DNA of 64,000 bases from Panicum virgatum. Lineage: Eukaryota; Streptophyta; Magnoliopsida; Poales; Poaceae. A program made the position numbers and the translations under genes. The notes beneath the pieces were generated by a model that saw nothing but the letters and a program-made list of their open reading frames with translations, had not been told where the DNA came from and made no database searches. Below are positions 46,624 to 64,000 of this stretch, in pieces. Where the stretch lies: contig NC_053146.1 of NCBI RefSeq assembly GCF_016808335.1, positions 31,535,495 through 31,599,494 of the forward strand. The letters are read 5' to 3'. Every line of letters starts with the position of its first letter. Within the stretch, counting starts at the first letter, position 1.

Positions 46624-47099
46624 CACCCCCATAGCCAGACTTTGCTCGCCCCGAGCAATAAGGTCGAGAAAAGAGCGAAGATTGGTTTCATGAACTCAAA
46701 CTATGCATAATAGTTATTTCTTAGCTTTCTTTGCATACCTTGGATTCCAGGTGGCTAACATCTTCACTTCTGTCTATTGACCCTCAGAACTCGTCACAAA
46801 AAATCAATGCAATTCTTTCTTCTTGGAGTTTGGAGGGTTTTCAGATTTTCGAAATAGGGCAGACTCTACAATGCTCATGTGTATGATTCTCTCTCTCTCT
46901 CTTTTGTATGATAACAAAGGTATATGCTTATCTTTTTTCCATTTATTTTGCAAGTTCGAACAAAATGTCTCTAAGTAGCCATGCCATTCAAATGCTTTGA
47001 CCATGTGCATGTGTGAACAGCAACACTTGTCCGTCATCTATACCTTTGCTCTTATCATCTTCCCCTCTTCTCTTTTTCTCTCTTCTTTTTTGAACAAGG
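46624..47099 (-). mobile_element. Element K 3' untranslated internal region
   Basis: Noncoding. It begins with a polypurine tract (minus strand CTATGGGGGTG, 46624-46634). A short TC microsatellite lies near 46891-46911 and a pyrimidine-rich end at 47060-47090. It is interrupted by LTR M at 47100. Nothing coding is visible. Confidence 0.65.
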
Positions 47100-48199
47100 T
47101 GTAACACCCTAAGTTAAATTTCAATATTTAATAATAAATTTAATTGGCTTTATTTAATTTTCTAGGATTTAATTTGCTTAGCCTTGCATCTATAATTTAT
47201 TTTTGCTTCATAAAGTAATTAAAATTTATTGTAGGTTCAACATGTTTGTGCATTCATGCTGGTGCATATTTTTAATTGGTTAAGTGCATAGGGTTTGAAT
47301 TCAAATTTAGTTTGAATTCAAATAGTTTTGAGTGTGTTTGGAAAAGAAAAGAAGAGAGAAAACTAGAAATAGAAAAGGAAGACCCAAACCCAGCCCAAAC
47401 TTTCTTCCCTTTCCCCAGCCCAACCCGAACTCAAACCTAACCCAACCCGACGGCCCAGCTCTTCTTTCCTTCCAACGCTCGGCCCACTTCCTCACCCGGG
47501 CTCAACCCTCCTCCTCTCCCTCCCACGCAGCGGCCCACACCGCACCCCGCTCGCTCCAGCGTTGCACCTCGCGATCACCCCACCGCTGACCAGCGGGTCC
47601 CACTGGTCAGCCCCCTCCTCCCGCGTACCTCTCCGCGCAGTAGAGTCTGGCCGAGATCTCCGCGGACCTTCCATCCCTGCTCCCTCGCCGAGATCCTTGG
47701 CCCTTCCCTCTTTAAACCCCACGGAACCCCTGTGCCTTCCCTTCATCCACGGCCGCAGCCCAAACCCTAGCAGCAGCCGCCGCTACCCCGGCGCTCGAAG
47801 CAGAACCTCCCGCCGCCACAGGTGAGCATTTCCTCGAACAATTGCTTGCCGCCAACTTTGCTCCGGTCGCGCTGACCCTCCCACCGCCGATGCAGGAATG
47901 CCCTGTGCCGGTCCAAGGACCCCAGGAGCCCGGGGCGGCCCCATCTCGACCTTCCTCCGCGAACTCCGCCACAACCCGCCGCCGGACTTTGCCGGCGACT
48001 CCCCTACGCCGCAACTCCGTCCACCACAACCCCTCGGTGAGCACCCCTATGACACCCCGGCCTACAGATAGTACAAGAGAATTTGAAAATCTCTCATACG
48101 AGACAGAAGAGTTATGCTACAGTTCCCTTTTTCTCGGATTTATGAAAACACCTATCTGGAGTTAGCAGCAATGATGCATGAGAAGTGTGGTCTAATAAG

Positions 48200-49781
48200 T
48201 GTTGTCGGTCGAAACCAACCGGCGAGCAGCGACAGGCAACACGAAGAGCCGGGAGGCCGCCGGGGCACTGGCAGGCACTGCTCCCTCGTCGACGGCCCGT
48301 AATTCCATCACGCGCCCGGAGGATGTGTGAAAACTGGGCGTGCCACCTGACCTATACCCGATCAGGAAGGTGCGGAGTGCTTGCAATGATTCGCCTGCAT
48401 ACACAGACACGTGGAAACATAAGTCCGAGCCATGGTCGGCTCCCCGGGATGACTCTTGCATCGGCTTTAAAGAGCCGATCGAGTCCCGGTGTCAGATGAG
48501 ATCTGTTTGCATCCGGATATTAATGATTAAAGCGAATAACTGTAAAGCTGCTTCAATTAAATCTAATTGATCTAAACCACAACGGTAAAAGCTTCACTGC
48601 TAGATCGGAACATCCTACACGTGATTGGGCCTAATAAACGTAACAGATAACTAAACCACAACCAAAACAGAGGCCTAAGAACTAGCAATAGCCGATTCCC
48701 GGATCAATTCCCTGTTAAGACTAAAGCAGAGCATCTAACACGCCACCGGATCATCCAACCCGTTTGCAAGGCCTAACCTAGCAGATATTATGCCAACTCT
48801 CAAGAATAAGAGCAAACTATAACAGATCAGATCTACTAAACATAAAGGAAGCAGGGTGTTGCCTTTACGCAGCTAACTCTATGCAACAAGAGCTAGTATA
48901 AGATGACAACATGATCGCGTAAAGACAACATGATATTCGTAGACAATAAGCAACAAAGCACAACAGATCTACTAAAATCCATGCTATGAACATCAGGATA
49001 ACTAGTACTACTCGCCATAAAAAATGCTTCAGTACGAGTAATACCAAGGTAAAAGCAAGAACAATGCTGCCCTGATCACGCAATGCGATCAGGGTAGCAT
49101 GGCGCTTACTTGGATGAAACCCTAGAATTAGGGGTGGCGGTGAGCCGAGGTTTATTGTGGTGGAGACACCCGCCGTGTGTAAACGAATGCCGTCATCTTT
49201 ATTCAATAGCATATGGGTACATATTTATAGTCCGGAGACTTCTTGCCGTGCAAGGCAACCTCTAAACTCTTTCCTAAACGAAGACTAGAGATAGATTACA
49301 ACTCAATAAAGACTCGAAGATTAGATAACATGATCTGGACTCTTCCCTCCACCAGTCCAGATCTTCATGAAGCTTCCAAATATCAGCCGAAACATGCCGT
49401 ATAATTGTGGCAGATTCTGGTCGTCCTACTATTTCGGCAGTTCCCGTCAACTCCGAGTGAATCTGGACGTGATTCTAGTTGTATTGGAAAGCTTATCTCC
49501 TTAGCTTTCCATGCATATCTAGAACATCCAAAACGGAGTCCATATGTGGCCTAGGCGTCCATTTTTGCGCAGCCTCTTCCTGCAGTCCGAACCAGCCTCG
49601 CGAATAGACTGGGCTTCAACATGGATTAGGCCCGTAACTCCATCTCGGCTTGAGCCTTGAGTGCACAGTTATCATCATATTTGGCCAAACTTATGATATA
49701 AGCCTGGCTAAGTGGACTCCTTTACCGTGGGCTTCTTCTGACATTTAGCCTACCAATCCCGGTCAAATTCTGGCGATAACA
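48200..49781 (-). repeat. Element O 3' LTR
   Basis: 1582 bp; in element sense the downstream LTR. It contains repeated GCCGATCG/CGGCT-type words. A polypurine tract (minus strand TTTGGGGGGCATG) abuts it at 49782-49794. Confidence 0.92.
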
Positions 49782-52097
49782 CATGCCCCCCAAATTTGGC
49801 CAAATATGACAGACTCTTCTAGACGCCAGTCGTAAAGCAAATAAGAACATCATCTCCTCAAATTGTCTTCTCATGCCACTTATGGTCTTGCCCCCTGAGC
49901 CAATAGATCGGCTATTAGCCAACTGACTTTGTGACCGATTGCTTGAACCGGCCTCACGCCTTCCTCGACCAATCTCAATGTTGTTGCAGACCGGTCCTAG
50001 TTTTCATATTCCATGGATGGCGCTGACTTACGGGATCATCCTCAAGCTTCATCAGATCAGCATCAACATACTTGGCCTCTTCTTGATGATCGTTAATCGC
50101 CAGGAGTTGGTGAAGACATAGATATTCAATAGGTAGTCGATTCTCCATCGAATAAATAATAATGTGGGCTACATGGATTACCTGCAAAACAATCACTTGC
50201 CGGACCGGCTCTACAAAGATCATTGTGAATCGGCTAAAAGCCGATGGATCATATTTAGTTAGGCAAAAGTCATGCAAGCCGACCCAATATCAAAAAATCT
50301 CTTCCCCCACAAAAATATGCTATGTCATGCAAAGGGTGAGTGCTAGCATGTATATACAGTGAGGGTATAGCATAAAGACACCGCATAGAAAAGCTCAAAA
50401 GAATATATCTATATTAGAACATGAGCAGGCAATTTTTAAGATTTTCAAAATAAAAAGCATCACCACTTAGCCCAACCAACTAGTACATTAAAGCATGACA
50501 AGCAAAAACCAGCAAGTACCTACACCAGTGAGCTTTTTCCAATACAAGGATCTTTTAACAAGCTTGATTACTCATGCCCTCAGGTCTTGCAAGTTAAAAC
50601 ATATTGCATTTGAAACTCAAACAAGCCTTTTGTTCTGTGCCAGGGGTTATTTGCTTATCAGGCCACTTCTTACCAACCAATGCTAAGCCTAGGTCCATTG
50701 AACCATTAGAAGCTTAAAGCAAGGTTTTGGTCATTCACAGCCTAGTCCAAGTTCATGCTAAAGTGCAATAGCAAGCAGTCCCGAACTAGATCAGTGAGAC
50801 AAAACAAACCCACCTGGATCTTTTCATTATAGCACAGTATGGACATCATTCAGATTTTAATGTAATTTAGCACAAAATTATCATATAAGCATTGAGACTT
50901 GAGCTGCATAAATGATTCCAAGAAAAGGATATAGCTACCAGGCATGTACAAGATAGTAAAAGCAAAGTCAGCCTACACATACTAGTAGCCAAGTAAAGCG
51001 GTGACCATATTTCAGAATTTCAAAAGAATAAAAGCCATGCTCGGTATCAGATATTTAACATATTCAAATGAGCCTAACCACACATGGTCACCAGCATCCA
51101 CACCTCAAAATATATACACGAAACACAAGTAGAAGCTACTAAGCATACAAGGAAGCTAGTGCAAGTGATAAACGCATATACTGTATGATGATGCAATGGT
51201 AGGTTTGAATATTACCAATCAAATTGGATGTTGAAGAGCCGATGGTTAAAATCCCGCCTGGTCCGTACTTGCCATAATGCATTCTCATCACAACTATCGG
51301 CTGTTAGAAAACCGAATATCTGTAGCCTAAAGTCCAATCAGCACATCTGTTGTCGTAGAGAGCTCTTCAAAAGCTTTGTCGACGTGGATGAAGTAACCGA
51401 TGTTGATCGCATCGAAAGAGCACAGAAGCCAAATCAGCCAGTTGATGTGACGAATGCCCAGACCCTCTATCCGCGGGGGTCGGGCGAGACGGACCCGTCC
51501 ATAGGCGACGAATGCCCTGACCCCGTAGGAGCTGCATTCGCCGATGTCGATGGTGTCGCAGGAACAGGAATAGCCGATGACGATGACGATGCAGAAGTAC
51601 TATTGGTCGGATCGATCGGCTAATGTATCAGACATTCCCACGCCCACACAGGAGCAGAACTAGCCGATGTCAATGGCCGGAACTGCGAAGGAGCGGAAGT
51701 AGCCGATGGCGAAGAAGCTGTAGGAGCACCGGCGGTAATTCTTCATCCGGACAAAAATTTTTGTATGGGTCTCCATATTTCATCACCAAATCTCTGCTTA
51801 TGCCCCCCGAGCTGGATCCTTCATGTATTGGAGGAGATCGGCTCTCCAATCGGCCGTGCCCAATTCACTATGAACCAGAGGATTCAGACGTTTTGCCGCC
51901 GATTGCTGAAATCGGCCGTGTTTGGGGCTGATCTGCCCATCGGCCCGGACTCAGATGTTAGCCATGCAGCAAATTTGTTCTGCTACTATTTCTTTTGACT
52001 TTCTTTTTCTGGCATCGCATCGGCTGGGGCCGATCGCTTAGATCGGCCACTACAGGGCATGATCCCGTAGAATTCATGAAGTGGTACCAGAATGTGT
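49782..52097. other. Element O 3' region without pol
   Basis: About 2.3 kb between the end of protease and the 3' LTR. Apart from the antisense ORF at 51228-51623 it holds AT-rich noncoding sequence (50280-51200) and degenerate GCCGAT repeats (51380-52060). No RT, RNase H or integrase motif is visible on either strand. Confidence 0.7.
51228..51623 (+). CDS. Antisense ORF in the 3' region of element O (hypothetical)
   Basis: A 131-codon plus-strand ORF, opposite to O's gag. Its C-terminal half is acidic (DVDEVTDVDR, IADDDDDAEV) and is made of imperfect repeats containing GCCGATG words, which continue past the stop to about 51730. Tat-lineage elements such as Grande and RIRE2-like families are known to carry antisense ORFs between pol and the 3' LTR, so the position fits. 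I do not recognise the protein, and the repeats could alone create an open frame. Confidence 0.3.
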   Translation: MLKSRWLKSRLVRTCHNAFSSQLSAVRKPNICSLKSNQHICCRRELFKSFVDVDEVTDVDRIERAQKPNQPVDVTNAQTLYPRGSGETDPSIGDECPDPVGAAFADVDGVAGTGIADDDDDAEVLLVGSIG

Positions 52098-56857
<4,760 letters not shown>

Positions 56858-56934
56858 ATAAGATAGAACTTTACATAGTGAGGTTTTTCTCTCTTCCTTG
56901 ACCTTACCTGTGTTTCCCTTTTATCCCAGCTCAG

Positions 56935-57583
56935 ATGTCGGCAGAACAAAAAGGCCTTGAAGACAGTGCAATGGGTGATGGTGTTCATGCAATGGTCTCC
57001 GTGGAGCAGCCGATGACGTTACAAGATCAGTCTTCGCAAACAACATACCATCCGAAGAATGGTGAGAAAGATTGCCCATGTTGCCAATTCTACGGCGTCC
57101 CTTGTCATCAAGTTCGTGCGACTGAAGATGAAGCCACAACTAGGAGGAACCATAGGTTGTTCTCCAGTACAAAGAGGAAGAGGTCTCATCAAGAGCAGGT
57201 AGCAGAGGATTCCCTTTTCCTCGACAGTCCACCGGTCGATGAGCTACATACCATCCAGAAGAGAAAAGATCCTAAGTGCTCTGGAGATACACAGGTTGAG
57301 AATCAAGCTCTCCATGATTATGTTGATGGGTTGACTATCACTATGAATGTGATTTAGCCACGCGGTCGCAAGGAGTCCAAAGACCAAGAAGCAGAAATGA
57401 TGCAAGATGTGATGCTAAGTTCACATGGAGGTCAACCAAGTAACGCCATTCACCACCACCGCATGTGCTACCAATGCGGGCAAAAAGGTCATTATGCCAA
57501 AAGTTGTCCACAGAAACGCCTTTCACCGGCTCCACAGCAGGCAGGACAGCAGGGGCGCCCAGCCCAACCCAGAGCGCCATTTA
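56935..57583 (+). pseudogene. D2 ORF: unusual N-terminus plus zinc knuckle, truncated
   Basis: The ATG at 56935 opens 140 codons homologous to the N-terminus of the 368-codon ORF in element D, with 26 extra residues after GDG that D lacks. The Cys cluster (CPCCQFYGVPC) and the basic KRKR are kept. A TAG at 57355 replaces a CAG. The frame then continues through a CCHC knuckle (CYQCGQKGHYAKSC, about 57466-57507) and breaks near 57583, where Tekay LTR sequence resumes. It shows that the N-terminal segment is an old, shared part of this family. Confidence 0.75.
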
Positions 57584-58198
57584 CGGTGAAGTCCGGTGAG
57601 CTCCCACGCGGCGCCGCCGCGGAGAACGCCCTACAGCGAGTTTCCGCCGCCGCCCGCGTGCCCAAATACCCTGGGCCGTCCGATCGAAGATCAACGGCCC
57701 AGATCTGATCGGGCCGAAGTCAAAGAACCTAGAAAACGGTCAGCGTCAGCTATTTTGCAGAAACCCCCCTGTGTTTTACTAAAATAAACCCGCACTCCGA
57801 TGCAGTGTAAAAGTATTTATAGATAAGCCCAGTTTTTAACGTTTAAGCCCCTGACTTTTCTAGAAATCTAACCTGCCGTCCAGCCTTAGTGTTTTTGCAT
57901 GTTAGCCCCTGGATCTAAGGTTTAATTATGTTTTAGTCCTCTGTTTTGCCCAGAAACCCCCTGGAACTCAAGTTTTCTTACAAATAGGTCCCTAGATTTT
58001 GTTTTAGGCCTAGATTTTGCGTTTTAGCTCCGTTTTAGGCGTTCTTTGTGTCCACGCGATCGTTGTAACACGTAGAATAGTTTTTGACTAGTTTAGTGTG
58101 CTGTTTTTATGTATTGATGTACTGTATCTTAGCTTTTGTTAGTGATTGCTTGTATGCTTATTGTTGTGCATTGTTTTTGGCCATGTGTTCGTGAGTAG

Positions 58199-59368
58199 AC
58201 GTTGAGCTACCGGAGGAGCCCCAGTACCAGTACCCGGAGCAGCCATCTTCCGACCAGTTTGAGCAGCAGCAGGAGCAGTACGAGGAAGGCAAGTATAACA
58301 TGAACACCACCTATCACTTTAAATACACTTTCATACTGCATTTTAATACTGTATGCCTATAAGGATTTCCTAGCCACATTTATCCTTTATATATATCCTT
58401 GGGTTGCATTTTGGTTAGTTGTGCTAGGTGCCGCGCTATAACACACTTGGTCCTTTTTAATTAATTTGATTAATGGTATATGCAACTTAATTCTGAGAGT
58501 GGCCCTCTATGTGGCTTGAGTGGCTCACGTCTCGTTAAAATTGGTTTTGTTAGAAACATGGTTTAGGGGGCCGGCACGGTGCTTACTGCCTGGTTGGCCA
58601 CTCTCCATAAGGACCGGTTCATAGAGCGACAACCTGGGACAACAGCGCTACCACAAGACTAGAATGGGACGGTCTTGGCTTACTAATTAGGTCTTTTTGG
58701 TTTGGAGTAACTTACCTGCGGGGCAAGGGTGGTAAGCTTCAATGGTCCCTGCTCCTCCGGCTTGGTCTGTGCTACGTTCTTGTACCCCTGGAGGTGGGCC
58801 CCATCGTCGCCGATCTAACTCTTCGCGGTTACGCCTTACCAACGAGATTCTTTGTAACGGCCTCGTAGTGAGTTTGCTAGCCATCTCACCTAAGGAAGTG
58901 TGATGAACAACTAGCGTAGCTCACGACTTGTGGGTAAAGATGTGCAACCTCTGCAGAGTGTAAAACTGGTATACTAGCCGTGCTCATGGTCATGAGCGGC
59001 CCAGATCCTCCTTTGGATTAGTGGGGTTATCTTCCTTTGACGAGGCAGGTTTCCCCAGGTGGCTTGGTTTGGTTTGGATCTCAGTCGTAACATGATTAAT
59101 TTTGATTAATTACTATGAAACTAGGTTTATGGTAATTCATCAACTCGTAGTAAATAGCTTTAATAAAATTTTGCCAACACTTAAAAGCTAATGCAGTTGA
59201 GTCAGCCAACCTTAGAGCCTCATAGTTTGTGTTATACTTGTTGAGTACAAGTTGTGTACTCACTCTTGCCTCTTCTCTACTTTTTCCTCTTGGATACTCT
59301 ACTGCTGCTCAGTTCCTGCCGACGCGAGGAAGTTCGCTCAGCGCTACCAGGACTACGAGGACTTCTAG
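58199..59368 (+). CDS. Candidate LTR-embedded X/Y ORF, copy in D2
   Basis: Segment X is 58199-58288 (90 nt) and segment Y 59313-59368 (56 nt), with a 1024-nt gap. Both are open; the donor is GCAAGT, and the acceptor CTGCTCAG follows a pyrimidine-rich run. Compared with LTR B, segment X differs at third codon positions in its central part. See LTR B for the description. Confidence 0.42.
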
Positions 59369-60643
59369 GCATTTTGTCTCCCAGTCGATGTCCCTGTGGC
59401 GCTCTGCTCAGCTTCGGAGAGTTTTATCGTATTTGTACTTCGCTTCTGCTGTATCAGACATTTTTGTCATTAATGTAATAAATAACATTCGTATTCGCTT
59501 TATTATGTCTTATTCGTGATATGTGCTGTGATATACTGTTCATTCTGTTGTATATACGTGTGACTTGATCCTGGCACGTATATGATTGCTCGGTTTATGT
59601 TCTTTTATAAACCGGGTGTTACAACCCCAGAGCCCCATGCCTCCTTTTGCGCTAAGCCAATTAGGCCGTAGGCCACTCTGTTGGCCGGGCACCGCACGCC
59701 GGCGCCTCGCCACTGCAACTCCGCCATGGCGGGTGCCTTGCAGTGCCTCCCAACCCCGCGCGACCCTAGTTTTAGGTTGCCCTTGCCCTGCGCTTACTCC
59801 ACACGCCCTTTGCACCCATTCTCCAGCACCGGCACAGCCCGAACGCAGCACGCCGGCGGTTTCCCGATGACCAGGGCCGCCGCCGCCATTGCCAGCACAG
59901 CTCCGCGCACCTCCATGCCCCGCTCTGTACTCAGGTGGTTTATGCGTATCGTGCTGACCATCCCAGGGCCAAAGACCCGCTCGGTTTGACCCTCGGCTTG
60001 CTGAATTTGGCCGATTCCGGCGATCCCCCGCCGCGGGAGCCCTGCTCCGGCGAGTCCCGCCGCCGCCCGCGCCCCCAACTGCCTGCGGCCGCTCGATCTC
60101 GAATCCACGGCCTAGATTAGATCTAGACCCGAGCCGCCCTGAGCCATCAGATCGAGATCCGACGGTCCCGATCTGAAGATACCGTTTCGGCTTGGATTTT
60201 TGTTAAAGAACCCCCCATCTTTCTTGATATCAACCCGTAGTCCATCTCTTTTCAAAAATAATTGCAGTTTGGCCCAGAATTTAGCAAGTAGCCCCCTGAG
60301 CTTTTTAAATATAGAACCCGCCATCCTAGCTTGGTAATTTCGTGAGTTAGACCCCAGATCTAATCCTTAATTACATTTAGGCCCTCGGTTTTTGCCCAGA
60401 ACCCCCCTGGAGCTCAAGTTTTCTTGCAAATAGGTCCCTGGAACTTGTTTTTGGCCTAGATTTTGCGTTTTAGCTCCGTTTTAGGCGTTCTTTATGTCCA
60501 CGCGATCGTTGTAATGCGTAGAATAGTTTTAGACTAGTTTAGTATGCTGTTTTTATGTATTTATGTACTGTTTCTTAGCTTTTGTTAGTGTTTGCTTGTA
60601 TGCTTATTGTGTGCCTTGCTTTTGGCCATGTGTTCGTGAGTAG

Positions 60644-60733
60644 ACGGTGATCCATCTGAGGAGCCCCAGTACCAGTACCTGGACCAGCCATCTTCCGACC
60701 AGTTTGAGCAGCAGCAGGAGTAGTACGAGGAAG
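60644..60733 (+). pseudogene. Segment X of the LTR-embedded ORF in LTR M (broken)
   Basis: 90 nt, with one in-frame TAG and a weakened donor (GCAAAT). Segment Y of this copy lies beyond the N insertion, outside the window. Confidence 0.4.
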
Positions 60734-61248
60734 GCAAATATAACATGAACACCACCTATCACTTTAAATACAATTTCATACTGCATTTTAATATTGTATA
60801 CCTATAAGGACTTTCCTAGCCACTTTATATCCTTTATATATATCCCTTGGGTTGCATTTTGGTTAGTTGTGCTAGGTGCCGCGCTATAACACACTTGGTC
60901 CTTTTTAATTAATTTGATTAATGGTATATGCAACTTAATTTTGAGAGTGGCCCGTTTGAGGGGCTCACGTCTCGTTAAAATTGGTTTTGTTAGAAACATG
61001 GTTTAGGGGGCCAGGACGGTGCTTACTGCCTGGTTGGCCACTCTCCATAAGGACCGGTTCATAGAGCGACAACCTGGAAAAACAGCGCTACCACAAGACT
61101 GGAATGGGACGGTCTTGGCTTACTAATTAGGTCATTTTGGTTCGGGAGTAACTTACCGACGGGGCACAAGGGGGGTTGAGCTTCAATGGTCCCCAGGCTA
61201 CGAGGCTTGGTCTGTGTACCCCTCGAGGTGGGAATCATCGTTGCATTG

Positions 61249-64000
61249 TGTAACACCCGGTTTATAAAAGAGCATAAACCGAGCAATCATATACGTGCCA
61301 GGATCAAGTCACACGTATATACAACAGAATGAACAGTATATCATAGCACATATCACGTAAAAAGATATAATAAATCGAATTACGAATGTTATTTATTACA
61401 ATAATGACAAAATGTCTGATACAGCGGAAGCGAAGTACAAAATACGATAAAAGCTCTCCGAAGCTGAAGCAGGGCGCCACAGGGACGTCGACTGGGAGAC
61501 GAACACCTAGAAGTCCTCGTAGTCCTGGTAGCGCTGGACGAACTCCCTCGTGTCGGCAGGAACTGAGCAGCAGTAGCGTAGCCAAGAGGAAAAAAAAAAA
61601 TAGAGAAGAGGCAAGAGTGAGTACACAACTTGTACTCAACAAGTATAACACAAACTATGAGGCTCTAGGCTGGCTGACTCAACTGCATTAGCTTTTAAGT
61701 GTTGGCAAAATTTTATTAAAGCTATTTACTATGAGTTGATGGATTACCATTAACCCAGTTGCATAGTAATTAATCAGAATTAATTATAAGACTACTGAGA
61801 ACCAAACCAAGACCAAGCCACCAAGGTAACCCCGAGAAGCACCTCCCTCGTCGGAAGGAGATAACTTCACTAATCAAAAGGAGGATCTGGGCCGCTCATA
61901 ACCGTGAGCACGGCTAGTATACCAGTTTTACACTCTGCAGAGGTTGCACATCTTTACCCACAAGTCGTGAGCTACGCCAGTTGTTCATCACACTTCCTTA
62001 GGTGAGATGACTAGCGACTCACTACGAGGCCTTTAAAAAGAATCTCGTTGGTAAGGCGTAACAGCGAGAGTTAGGTCGGCGACGATGGGGCCCACCTCCG
62101 GGGGTACAAGCACAGGAGCGCAATCCAAGCACAGACCAAGCCGGAGGAGCAGGGACCATTGAAGCTTACTACTCTTGCCCCGCAGGTAAGTTACTCCAAA
62201 CCAAAAAGATCTAATTATTACGCCAAGTCTATCCCATTCTAGCCTTGTGGTAGCGCTGTTGTCCCAGGTTGTCGCTCTATGAACCGGTCCTTATGGAGAG
62301 TGGCCAACCAAGCACTAAGCACCGTGCTGGCCCCCTAAACCATGTTTCTAAAAAAAAAACATCTTTTAACGAGAAGTGAGCCACTCAAGCCACACAGAGT
62401 GCCACTCTCAGAATTAAATTCAAGTAAACCATTATTCAATTTAATTAAAAAGGACCAGAGTGTGTTATAGCGCAGCAACCTAGCACAACTAACCAAAATG
62501 CAACCCAAAGGTATATATAAAGGATATAAACTGGCTAGGAAATCCTTAAAGGCATACAATATTAAAATGCAGTATGAAAGTGTACTTAAAAGTGATGGGT
62601 TGTTCATGTTACACTTGCCTTCCTCGTACTGCTCCTGCTGCTGCTCAAACTGATCCGAAGACGGCTGCTCCGGGTACTGGTACTGAGGCTCCTCAGATGG
62701 ATCAACGTCTACTCACGAACACATGGCCAAAACAATGCACAAAATAAGCATACGGCAAACATTAACAAAAACTAAGAAACAGTACAACAATACATGAAAA
62801 CAGCGCACAAAACTATTCTAGAACTATTCTACGCGTTACAACGATCGCGTGGATACAAAGAACGCTAAAATCGGAGCTAAAACGCATTTTCTGGGCTAAA
62901 AACAAGGTTCAGGGGCTTATTTGTAAGAAAACTGAAATTCCAGGGGGTTTTCTGCTAAAACCGAGGGCCTAGACGTAATTATATTATAGATCCGGGGTCT
63001 GACACGCAAAACTGCCAAGGGTGGACGGCGGGTTCAAAATCTATAAAGATCAGGGGCTAAAGTGTTAAAAACCGGACCGAACTGGAAATATTTTTGAACA
63101 TGGGTGGACTGCGGGTTGAATCTCAGAAAACTAAAGGGCTCTTTAGCAAAAGTACCGGCCGAACCGGTATCTTTGATCCCAGACCGTTGGATCTCGACCC
63201 GACGATCCGGATCTAGCGGGGATGCGATCTAATCTGGACCCTAGGTTCCGGATCGGACGGCTCTTAGGCGATTGGGTGTGGGGCGGCGGCGGAACGCGCC
63301 GGCGTGCCCTGTTCCGCGGCGGCGCAGCATAGGGCTCGCCGGAGTTGAGAAATCCGCCGCTACAGGGACCTAATTGGGCCGGGGTTTGGCCGTGGAGCAC
63401 CGCCGTGGCATGAGTAATCCACAGGCGGGCTCGCCCAGGAGGTGCGGGGTTGGGAAAAGGCCCCTCGACGGCGAGGGCGGCTCGGCGGACACGGATCCCG
63501 CCGGAGCTCACGTCTACGCGAAACTAGGTCTCGATTTTGAACGAGAAGGGGTAGGGAGGGTGCTACTAGTGCTCACCAAGGGCTCTTGGCGGGCAGGGAC
63601 GCAGTGCGGTGGCGCCGGCGTCGGAGTTCGGCGGCGTCGCACGGCGGAGCACGATGACGGGGTTGCTGGAGGGGAGCTCTGGTCCTCTTGGTCCTGCGGG
63701 TCGACGTGCGATGTCCCTGTGATGAGTCCAAGGGGATCAGGCGGGCCAGAGATGTTTCGGCGGCGAGGAAATGCGGTGGTTCCAGAGTTTACCGGAGTGG
63801 GGTCTCAGGCGCAATTCCGGCGGAGTTCGGGTCGATCCTTCGATCAGGTGGCACGGAGATGTACCGGACGTCGAGGCGGAGCGGGTGCGGGGGTCCTGGC
63901 GGCCCGGGAGGTAGCGGAAGGGCGAGTTCGGGGTGACGCAGAGCCCTTGCGCCGGTGAGGCAAAGCGGCGGCCGGGGCTAGGGTTTGCGGGGCGGCGCTG
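61249..64000 (-). mobile_element. Tekay-type LTR N (reverse), cut by window end
   Basis: Starts TGTAACACCCGG at 61249 on the plus strand, which is the 3' end of the LTR on the minus strand. The flank CATTG (61244-61248) is the expected TSD. About 2.75 kb are present, with the GC-rich block at the right edge; the LTR start lies outside. It closely resembles the Tekay part of element D. Whether N is a plain Tekay LTR or the end of another compound LTR cannot be decided here. Confidence 0.88.
61507..62708 (-). CDS. Candidate LTR-embedded X/Y ORF, copy in LTR N
   Basis: Segment X is 62619-62708 (90 nt) and segment Y 61507-61562 (56 nt), with a 1056-nt gap. Both are open and have the shared donor, acceptor and TAG. 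A run of A's near 61590-61600 changes the length of sequence just outside Y but not Y itself. Confidence 0.42.

Overview
The window is plant nuclear DNA, almost certainly from a grass, and consists almost entirely of nested LTR retrotransposons. The families present support this: chromovirus (Tekay/Del-like) elements with tRNA-Met primer sites, Athila/Tat-type Ty3/gypsy elements, and a Cassandra TRIM carrying 5S rRNA-derived sequence in its LTRs. The species cannot be named from the sequence. I see no convincing host gene, tRNA gene or functional rRNA gene. Element boundaries below rest on TG..CA termini, primer binding sites (PBS), polypurine tracts (PPT) and 5-bp target site duplications (TSD). 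Letters A to Q are labels used only here.

Left block (1-16,380). The 3' half of a Tekay-type element A (broken integrase plus chromodomain, PPT, 3' LTR 1693-9019) sits in the gag of a minus-strand Athila-like element L (LTR 9484-11019). A's LTR is itself split by a reverse solo LTR, A2 (3944-7695, TSD AAAGT). A noncoding stretch with an 88-bp tandem repeat follows. Next comes a Tat-like element G (LTR 11639-12055, gag from 12102), whose gag is split by solo LTR B (12290-15879, TSD CAAGG). G ends abruptly near 16,380.

Middle block (16,380-43,417). A decayed minus-strand chromovirus C runs from its RNase H (16,380) to its 5' LTR (33988-41569). Its gag is split by solo LTR P (19432-32774, TSD CACCC). 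P is split by compound element D (19478-30222, TSD AGCAA). C's LTR also holds a complete Cassandra element (34121-34989, TSD CTGAA) and a solo LTR H (35405-39795, TSD ACCAC). C lies in the 3' end of Athila-like element I, whose 3' LTR is 41899-43417.

Right block (43,418-64,000). I interrupts the pol of minus-strand element J. J's gag is split by K (3' LTR 45091-46623). K is split by Tekay LTR M (from 47100). M is split by D2 (48048-59623, TSD ACCCC), and D2 by O (48200-56857, TSD ATAAG), a non-autonomous element with gag and protease only. A reverse Tekay LTR N (61249 to the window end) interrupts M again. Both J>I>C>P>D and J>K>M>D2>O are five levels deep.

Two observations stand out. First, D has LTRs of about 5.07 kb, each containing a gag-protease ORF plus a whole older Tekay LTR, around an internal region of only 596 bp. 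This looks like U3 expansion caused by a polypurine tract placed upstream of gag. D2 is an independent insertion with the same new 5' end. Second, the Tekay LTRs contain a pair of coding-like segments with plausible splice sites. They are 90 and 56 nt in nearly every copy and join in frame to a shared stop codon, although the sequence between them varies in length.
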